Positions 54,983 through 64,000 of a DNA stretch of 64,000 bases are shown here, one piece after another. Position 1 is the first letter of the stretch; the number at the start of each line of letters is the position of its first letter. The translations under genes were made by a program, and so were the position numbers. Source of the DNA: Rhea pennata (lineage: Eukaryota > Chordata > Aves > Rheiformes > Rheidae); assembly GCF_028389875.1 (NCBI RefSeq), contig NC_084702.1, forward strand, positions 47,367,053-47,431,052, given 5' to 3'. A model generated the notes under the pieces. The model worked only from the letters and a program-made list of their open reading frames with translations, did not search any database and had not been told where the DNA came from.

Positions 54983-57900
54983 CTGTAGAGATTTTTGACA
55001 GGTATACATATTTTATTACTATAACTTGCATAATAGTACCACAAATTTGTAAGTCACTCACCAAATTTACAAAATAGAATACAAAATCTCTTCTATAATT
55101 AGATTTCTTCCTGTGGCAGTTTTGAAAAATATGAAGAGGAGTATAAGAACCAGTTAAACAAGTTTTGTTTAATCTCTTTACTTCTTTTCTTTCTGGCCCA
55201 GAAACTCTTGTCATGATTTTTCTATCTGTTCTCTTCAAACTGCAAACAAATTTTCACTTTCTAATGGATGGCACGTCCTGCACTTTGGTCAGTACTGGTA
55301 AAATGGCTCCATGAACAACATGTAGTTAAATGGTTTTGCCCATCAAATTTTACATCCTGTGAGAAATATTGTTTGTTAACCTGAGTCCCTGACTTAAGAG
55401 CAGCTAAAATCTAATACCTGCTTAGCAGCACTCCAAAATTTGCATTTATGTGTTTAGAAAGTGGGAAAGTAGAGTACTTACAAGGCACAACTTAGGAGCC
55501 ACAACATTTGAGAGGCTGGCATCGTCCCATGCTGCTGTCACACTCATGCAAACATTTGTATTTTGTCTCCATGTGTCCCTGGGGATTGCAGCTTCCTGAA
55601 ACTATCCTTCTGAAGTGTCTGACTTGTAAATGATTGCAGAAGACTTTCTTCGGTCTCAGCTCGTATTTCCTTTAGCAAACGAGATTTACTTTTTCACCTG
55701 ATGCATGTGTTCCCACCCTGTTTTAACACACCAGCAGTAACTAAGATGGACAAGTACATTTCATGTATTCTTCTACTGCTTCTGTTTACATACTACTCAG
55801 TAAAGTGATGTACAGCTGATGGTTTTGGCTATAAAAATCCTATTTGTTGATAAAGTAGATGGTTTGATAACATCCTTGTACTACTGAAAATGTTCTAGAT
55901 CTTTATCATTGAAAAAGAATAGTTTCTCGCTGTATGCGTGTATACACATACATTTGTATAAGGTATAAAAATATTCATTTTTATTATGTAAATTGTATGC
56001 CCTTTCCATTGATCTAGCTCTCATCAGCATGGCTGGAAGATTCTACACCAGACTCCATCACTCTGCTGAATGGAAATTTCCTTTCTGCAGACAGACATCC
56101 CTACCTTTGATGCTAGCCAAGAGGAAATTACAGTTGATTTCACAATTGTCTTTGTTTCAGTTTGGTTTGATTTGTTTTTTTTGTTTTTTTTTGTTTTTTT
56201 TTTTTTTTTTTTGTAAATCAGTAAGTCCTGAGCTGGGCATTAATTCAAAAAAGAAAAACTTTAGAATGTTGTCATTAACAGAGTTGGATACGGATGATAC
56301 GTACAAAAGTTGGAGGACACTACACCTATATGGAGCATTTTCACAAGAAATCCAAATGATCATATATGTATGATGATACATATGATCATCAATGAAAAAA
56401 TCAAATGTTGTAATTTTTATTGTACAGGACTTTGTTCCTCCCCCCACATCTTTGGTTCTTTCTTTTCTCCTATTTCTCTCAGGGAAACCAGCCTGTGCTG
56501 TCAGTTTGGGGAGTCGTCCGAGATTCAAGACAACTAGAATGAGACCAAGGTATCCCCAAAATAGTTCTTGACATTAATTTGGAAACAGTTTAGGGAAGTA
56601 TGCTTTATGACATTTATTTGTTTCAATAAGTACAGCTTGTAGCAAATTACAGGTATTTCCATGGATTGAGTATAGATACATATAGCACAAAGTTATGACT
56701 CAAAAGTGAAGTCCAAAGGGAAGTATAGCAGAACAAGCTAGGCGTTACCCCCAATGAATGTCAAACATTGCAACTATGTAGGAGTGGCTAGCCTGTAGCT
56801 CATTTTTATCTGCTGGTTTTTTTTTAAAAAAGCTTTTTTCAGATGAAGTATATTCTCTTAAGTGTGAAGTGAATTATGCAATTACAGCAAAATGTATGTA
56901 CTAGAAATTTCAGATCTTTATAGATGTGGAGGAACTCTGCTGGATGCAAAACATATTCATGAAAATGATACTAACATTTGCCTCTGATTTTCAAGGTGTA
57001 AGCTTAGATTAATTTATAGCTAGAAACTTCAGATAAGGAAGACTCTTCAGAGCTCCATGTGTGGTAAGCCAGAACAAACACTGTGTGTTTAGAAATAAAT
57101 TTGGAAGCCTTTGTACACTAGAAAGTCTCAAAATCAACAGAAAATCACATCAATACAAATACATGCCTTTTAAGCACAGTTTAAATTTTTAACACGCAGA
57201 ATTTAGCAGAGTATATTTGTTTGTGTGTCAATGCTTTATCGTGCAAAACATAAAATCCTTGTGAGAGACTGCAACTTTCAGGTACTTCTTGGTCATTTCC
57301 TCTCTTGGTCTCCATTTGCCATAGAAACAATGATTTCCTTAATAGTAGCAGTATTCCTTTCAGTGCCATATAGCACTAATTGCTAATTGTCACAGTGGAC
57401 AGTGTTCCATAAATTTAGAGTTCAACACTTGCAGCTTTGGGGGGAATGGACTGACCTTTTTTTTTCACTAAGCCAGAGTTTTGCCAGCTTTATAATAAAC
57501 AATACTTACCTGCAGATGGAATTAGTCTGGGGATTCTTGGCATTAATAGAGACTTCAAATGACTTTGCAGGGGAAAGGTGAGGAAAAATAGCTGTAATTT
57601 GCTAAAATGTGTTCCACAGAACAAGCTAAAAAGCTTTCTACATTGGTTTGCAAAGATGCGGGAACTCATTTGTGTGGGTGTTACTTCTGGTAACATCCTG
57701 GGATATTGAAGACAAGGTTTTATGTGACACACTATCATGATACATTTTGTCTCTTTTTCTATCTATTTTGTTTTGTGTTTTCTTTTTCTCACTCTTTTAC
57801 CCAGGCCCAGATACATTGGCAGTTAGGGCTGAAGAAGCCCAGAACAGATGAAATTGTAGTTTATGACTAATCCAAAAGCAAAAATAAGAATAATGCTGAA

Positions 57901-60900
57901 ATAGTTTACGTTTATGTGTGTATGTATGTTTGTATATCTGTCTCTCAACTATTTTGTACACATCTACGCTGAATTTACACAAGAAGACATTAAACTTAAG
58001 AATTTAAGAATAATTTAAGAATTTTGATAGAAACTTCAGAAAATCTCTAGGGCTAGGCAGTGATCAGAAAAGAGGGAAAAGTAGCTCTTGCACCCGCCTC
58101 CTCCACGTAGCTGCTGAGTAGCCACAGTGTGAGCCCTTAGCTGGGCACACGCGTCGTTTTGGTGCCTGCTCCCTGGGGCCTTGTTGGAGCCTGCTGCTGG
58201 GAGAGTGCCTCTGTCTGTGCTGGCTGCCACCACTGGTTAGAAAACACCAAAATGCTCTTTTGCCAGCCTTGCGTAGTATTTTTTCTGCCGTCTGTTAGCA
58301 TTTTAAAGAGTCTTCACTGATGCTGTCTTCGCTGAGCTCTGATGGCGCTTCTTCTAATGTATTTTCAATAACTGACTATAAAACAAGATGCCAGCAATTA
58401 CAAAAGTATTTCCGCAGTATTTCACTCAACACGTGTGGCAGGATTTAAAAAAAAACTCCGTCACGCAAATTGCTGATGAGAGAAAGGAAATTATCTGGAC
58501 TTCTGCCGCTCTTGTGAGCTGACCACCTGCCTCGCCTACGGTGACGCAGCCCCTGCCAGGGCGCCGTCGGCGTCCTTCGGCTCCCGCTTTACCAGCGCCT
58601 TCCCACGGGAAAGGCCATCGGAGGCGCAGAAGTTTCCTAGTCACACGAGACGCTCGTAGTGGAGGAAGGAGCGTGTGATTCCTCCCTGGAAGGACTCATG
58701 CTGGGTCCCAGAGCCGGGCTCGTGGCCGCAGCCGAGGAGCCACCTCCGGGGCCTTTTCCTCAGCGGAAGCCTGTGGTGCTCGGGCCACGTGCTGATCTCC
58801 GAAACCCAGGGGAGAAAACTCCCTCGCAGAGGAGCCCGGCCTTCCTGTTAGGAAGCAAATGGCTCCTCCGCCCTTGTGCCCCTCTAGCTAATAAGCTGGA
58901 GGCTTATTAGTCACTTCATGCCTCTGCTCTGAATCATCGTCACCGAAGGGGCTGGGACTGGGACGTCTGCTCAGCGCTGAGCTGTTCTCGAAAGGCTGGG
59001 GCCGACCGCAGCCTCCTTTGGGGGGGTGGAGTAATCATCTAAAGAATAAATGTGCAGTCATTAAATGTGGCAAAAATAATGGCCTCAAGCAAGGAGACAG
59101 ACGCTCCCTGCCCTGCAAAAAAGTGAGACAAGATCTTTTGCGCTCAAAGAGTTATAAACATCATATCCGCACGAATGCACATCTGCTGCTCCCTGGTCTG
59201 GGGGAAGGCAGCTCCTCCTCCTTCTCCTCCACCGCGGAGGGTCCAGCCCGGCTGAGGACCTGTGGTTGCTCGTGCTGGCCAGGGACCTGCTTCAGCAGCG
59301 CTCACTGCAGTCGCTGCCTTTCCGCCGGCCCTTCTGAATTTTAAACCGAGCCTGAAAACAATTATTTCTGCAATGACAATATGAGCTGTGTCCAGAGAGC
59401 AGTGCGTGCACAAGTCCCTTCTCCCCCACGCAGGGGAAAAATCAGAAGAAATAATTTAAGTCGAGACACCAGTCCATTTGCCTGTTAGCCAAACTCCGAT
59501 GAACTGTGCCAGCATTACAGGCTGACGTGGGAAGATTCTGGCTTCTTTCTAACATGCCGATTAAGCCAAAACCTAAAAAAAAGAGGTGCCGTCGGCAGGC
59601 TGCTAGCGTGCCAATGCTTGTGTGGAAGGAATGGTTAAGCGCCAGGGTGCCCGGGTCTGTGCTCATGCTGCCGAAGCACTTCCTCCACCTCTCTGCCGCT
59701 GCTGCCGAAGCGCTGGGCTCCAAGCCAGAGGGCTGAACATGCCTTACGTCCCAAAGAGAGAAATTCCTCTTTCCTTGGGGGACCAGAGCTCCCAGTGGAA
59801 GAGATTAAACATGGGCTGTGCAGCTGGGACTCTGGAAGGGGTTCCCAAAGCTTGCCAGGGATTAGCGAGTTCCTGACGGCGGCTGGCCCCGGCGCTCTGC
59901 CCGGACCTGCTGGTTCGGGGAGAGCGGGGAGATGACCTCCAGCTGGGGAAAAGCCTGCCTGGGTGCTGTTTCCAGGCTCTGCTGCAAGAGCTCCTTGAGC
60001 CGGCCTGCGGTTGCCAGTTAAATTTCTTCCCTCTGACCACAATCCCGACATTCTCCTCTGCTGCTTAATCGCAGCGCTGAGGCTTGTTTACAGAGCACAG
60101 TGTCGCAGACCAGATTTTTAAGAGATTTTTAAGAGCTGCACAAAACATTACTCACACACTGCGCAGAGGAGAATATTCAGCGTTACCAGGAACATGAGTT
60201 TTTTTTAAAGATTACATATAGCTAGGCTGCCATTTAGTGTATACAAACTGGTTTCTCCTCGTCCCTTACCTCCCTTAAAAGTGGTCCATGAAGCACCTTG
60301 GTCTCAACCACTCCAGATTGAAAACCACTGAAAATCAAGACAGGATTAGCTAGATGTTATGTGTTATCTTGATTAATTCAATTCAATTATTTTATGTGAT
60401 ATTGTGATAACATCTGGGAGTCTCAAGCACTCCTCTGTCCTGAGAAGCATGCAAACATGCAGCAAAAAGACAGGATCTGAGGAATTTATGCTGTAAGACG
60501 TACACAACCCTTTCTATTGCTCAAAATGGCTCCATATAAAAATTGCATGCCAGCACTGGATTTCCAATATTTCATGATATTCAGCTTCTCGATAGGATCC
60601 CCTGGGCAGAAGGCAGCATTTGATTTCTACTGCCTGGTTTCTCCGGAACCCCTTCTCCTCCCTTTGGGCACTGACTCATTTCCTCTGACAACTTACCTCA
60701 TCCTGTGCTCTGCTCTGCCAGCTTGTGTTTTGTTCTGTCCCTCCATACGAGTTAAACATGTTATAAAGACAAATTAGGGTATGGTTTTTGTCTGAAATCT
60801 TGCCTTTTTTTCAGCACACACAGACAGCTTTGCTTGCAGACGCTCCAGTCTGTAAGAAGGGTGTAAGAAAAAAAAATCCAATTATGTTCATGCAGTGCCA

Positions 60901-63900
60901 TGGGATATTATCGTTGTGCAAATATGCAGAAAGGCAGCAATGAAAATAACTCAAGAAATCAAGCAGTCTCAGATTTCAGTCATTTATAATTTTAGTATAA
61001 GTTAAAGTCTAAGTGTGGAGCCTACCAACCAAAGTAAGAAAGATTTCCCTGGGTTGCAGTGCCACCTGCTGGGATCGTTGCGATGACATGCATGGTTTTG
61101 CGAGCAAGCTAGCAATGTCGTTTGGGGTTCACAGGTTTCTAGTCCGTGTGTATAACACTCTTTACTTGTAATATGTATAGCACCGCAGAAATTGGGTCTT
61201 ACTATCCTATAAAATAAATCAATCATTCTTTGCCTAGGAAACCAATCCTTTCTGAGACTGAAAGTAAGAAAGTTTTAATTATCCTTCTGCTTTCCCCTTC
61301 TTAAATTCCTTTTGCCCTGTCACTCAGATATATCTCTTATCTCATTATTTCTATTGGTTTTAAGGACAAAAGGCAGTGAAACCTGAGTGGTAAGAATCTT
61401 AAAATTTTGCAGTTTCATTTAGCATACTAAATTCTGAGATTTGCCCTTTTCTCTCAGTAGGAAAAGATATGGATTTTGAGGGTTCTTTTTTCAGTTCTTC
61501 CTCTGTTTTCAAAGCCCAGTGGTGATGTGCAAATGAGTTCCTGTGTTTCCGTGAACAGTTATTAGATCTTAACACATTCAAATAGACACACTCATGGGTA
61601 TTGTGACTGGAAATTAGAGGGCTGCTCTCAGTTTAGGCCTAAGGCACAACAGAGCAGTGTTGTACTGACAGTACAATATTGCTGCAGAAACTAAAGTCAG
61701 ATTGAAAAGTCAGCATTCAGGCTAATCTCAGGATGTGTGGAGAGAGGTACATTTGGAAACTACCTGTCCTACTGATTTGTAGTCCTCACAGCCTAGAAAT
61801 AACAAACTGTGCTGCTGACAGTTTCAAATGCATCCTATTTTTTTATAATCTTCAATACAGTATGAACAGATAAAGCATAGCAGTATAGTTCTAGGGGTTC
61901 ACTATTACAAAAGAAAAGGCCAGAGATGCAGTCAGAGGTGAGACTGAAGTGTAAGCCTCTGTATTGTAATTCAATGTGTGAGTGTTAAAAAAAATATCTT
62001 TTTACAGAAGTCTCATATGTGCATTTCTGTAATTTTGTGCTGCCTTGCAGAACTACAACATTACAACTGCAAAATAGGGCACTGTATACCTCAGTTTTTA
62101 AGAAACTGTCCAAATAAATCAATCATCAAACTTGCAGAGTGTCTTGAAGATAAACAAACTGAATAAACTGAGCAAAAGCAGAAGAATAGTTTTCAAGACT
62201 GAAAATTTCTTAGAGAGGAATTGCTAGCATATTTTTCTACAGGGCTTTAACTTCAGTACTGATTGCAATTAAAATTTGATACACAGTGAGAGGCAGTTCT
62301 CCCAGTACACATGAGAGGATATCAGAAAACGCAGCTGAAATTCCAGCAATGCAGAGCCCGTTTTATTTTTTTCAACTCATTTAGTACAAATTATAAACAG
62401 GAGCTGCACTGGCAGGAGAGAGATTTAGTCATGTTGGCAGAGTCTGTAGGTTCATTCCGTATTTTCTCTTGAAATGCTGCGATGTGTGCCATGCTTTTTG
62501 CCTTTTTTTTTTTTGGGGGGGGGGGTGCGGGGAGGCAGGGCAAATAGCTAAGAACTTATCCATGATGGAGAGATGCCGAGTGAGTGTTTCCGGGAGCAGG
62601 CAGGGCTCTGGCAGCCTCTGGGCAGGCCCCACGGACCCCATCTGGTGCTCTTGGTGCCATGAAGACATGGTGAGCTGATGAGGACAGGCACCTTCCCTTC
62701 CTGCCCAGGGGTTCGCCAGAGACAAGGGCCCTCCAAAGACAATTTAATTTAAAATAATGTTCAGTTCTTTTTCCTCTGAGTATAATAATCCAGCAGGTGT
62801 TTCATTAATGCCCGTATTTCCTTCATGCTGCCAGCTCAGATGGCTCAGACAGCTGCTCTGGCTTTTGGAAAGACAGAGATCACTGCAGATGAAGGTGCCG
62901 GCACTGCAGGGAGCCAGAGTAAGGGGTGCCGGCGCCTCGGGACAGCCCCCGGGGGAGTCCGGCACCCCTCGGGGCAGCTCGAATCCATCCCACCTGGCCT
63001 CGGGTTACGCGGGCCGTGGCCATGCACTATCCGTGGCAGGAGGGGTGGAGAAACTCGATAACCACAGGGTTAAAGACAGAGAGAGAGAGACCACACGGGA
63101 CAACACCGGTGTCCCAAAAAGGAGGGCGGTCGCTGACTCTGGGGTGGTGTTTGGCATCCATGCATCTCCCAGTACAGGACCTGTCTCTGGCACTGGGACT
63201 GCAATCCAAGGCTTCTCCCTCCCTGCAAAGAGGGTAAATACCGATCTTATCTGCTATGGTGTAAAACTCCCTTGCATACTTTATCTCTGGCTTCATTCCT
63301 CTTTGCACGGCAACACAGTGTCAGTGGGATGACAGTGAGGGTCTGGCTTTGTGTAACGGCACTGCCACAGTCAGTGACAGCTAAATCTGGAATACACACG
63401 GGTGAGCCAAGCCATCTTGGGGCCAGCGGGCTAACCTGGGCTGGTGCCCCCACTTCTTGTGCTCTAAATGGTGGGGTTTTGCTTGTATCTTGACATCTAA
63501 CTACGGTGCGTGCAACTTGTAACCCGAGGAACTGGTGTTCTTGCATTAGGAATGTGTGTTTCGCATTGCTTGCTAGCCTGCCTTCTAATGTGGCAACTCA
63601 TTTGTCACCTGCCTGTTCTGTACTCAGTGTTAATTAATTTCCAGTAAAATGAAAATTAAATATACATTGCAAAAAAATCTTGAGTGTGAAAGAAATCCGT
63701 GTAGATTTTAATTTGACACATTATAAAGTTTTTCAGGCAATGCCAGGAAGACAGCATCTAATTAATCTAATATGCAAATACAAGCCTGCTAGCAATTCAT
63801 GCTATCAAATATAAATAAGACAGTGACGGAGCTGCGGTTTATTCCTGGATGATGTGAAGTAATCCATCTCAGTTCTTCTGTAGCATTCAGAGAGGCACTG

Positions 63901-64000
63901 GCCCCACAGAAGAAAGCCTTTGAGAAAGGGAGATTTCAGAGGGAAATCTCCACTTTCACAGAAGAGGCTATTTAAAAACCGCACATCTACTAGAAAGACC

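Larger units (their letters stand above)
53060..64000. other. Upstream intergenic region of CAST
   Basis: Eleven kilobases without a supported gene. It contains a 32-bp tandem duplication, two exon-like blocks (53754 and 54898), an AT-rich hairpin at 56356-56389, a long T tract near 56171-56212, a GC-richer zone 58500-60050, and a GC-rich zone 62560-63130 with a strong hairpin at 62923-62968. In mammals and, as far as I know, birds, PCSK1 lies on this side; none of it is recognised here. Confidence 0.7.

Noticed and set aside
59635..60051. 138-codon minus-strand open frame in a GC-richer intergenic zone
   Set aside because: Overlaps several other frames on both strands; no motif or splice context.
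62757..63332. 191-codon plus-strand open frame
   Set aside because: Low-complexity, overlapped by other frames in the same GC-rich patch; no homology recognised.
63772..63779. Exact octamer ATGCAAAT
   Set aside because: An 8-base match is expected about twice by chance in a window this size; no supporting sites nearby.

Overview
This is vertebrate nuclear DNA, most likely from a bird. It has a compact multi-exon gene, AT-rich introns, one dense CpG island and degraded CR1 LINE fragments, the typical avian retroposon. The species cannot be fixed from the sequence alone. No bacterial operon, CRISPR array, rRNA, tRNA or intact mobile element is visible.

The only protein-coding gene I can support is calpastatin (CAST), the endogenous inhibitor of the calcium-dependent proteases calpain-1 and -2. 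It lies on the minus strand and covers about 585-52757. I placed 25 consecutive exon positions by hand (two alternative first exons plus 24 downstream exons), each with AG/GT boundaries. Every coding piece is a multiple of three with phase-0 junctions. From 5' to 3': two first exons in a CpG island (MSQ... at 52692-52757, MAFARWWYAM at 52386-52415), an XL/L regulatory region in eight small exons (50.6-14.5 kb), inhibitory domain 1 (13980-11907), domain 2 (11181-5983), domain 3 (4780-1952), and the first exon of domain 4 (585-686). Domains 1-3 are each a five-exon cassette: A helix, B inhibitory loop, short spacer, C helix, linker. The rest of domain 4, the C-terminus and the 3' UTR lie beyond base 1. 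The MSQ form gives 680 codons inside the window.

The two longest introns (22173-37900 and 37973-47825) hold old CR1 pieces, an internal CpG island near 35 kb that is a candidate promoter for the short type III isoform, and one copy of a 144-bp repeat whose second, 95% identical copy lies in the 16798-22112 intron. Bases 53060-64000, upstream of CAST, look intergenic; in other amniotes PCSK1 is the neighbour on this side. Only low-confidence exon-like blocks, hairpins and simple repeats were found there. Long open frames over 52.0-53.4 kb are by-products of CpG-island composition.

No wholly new system was found. The most useful leads are the internal promoter candidate, a possible poison exon in the L-domain, altered inhibitory motifs in domains 1 and 3, the 144-bp repeat, and an exon-like block upstream of the gene.
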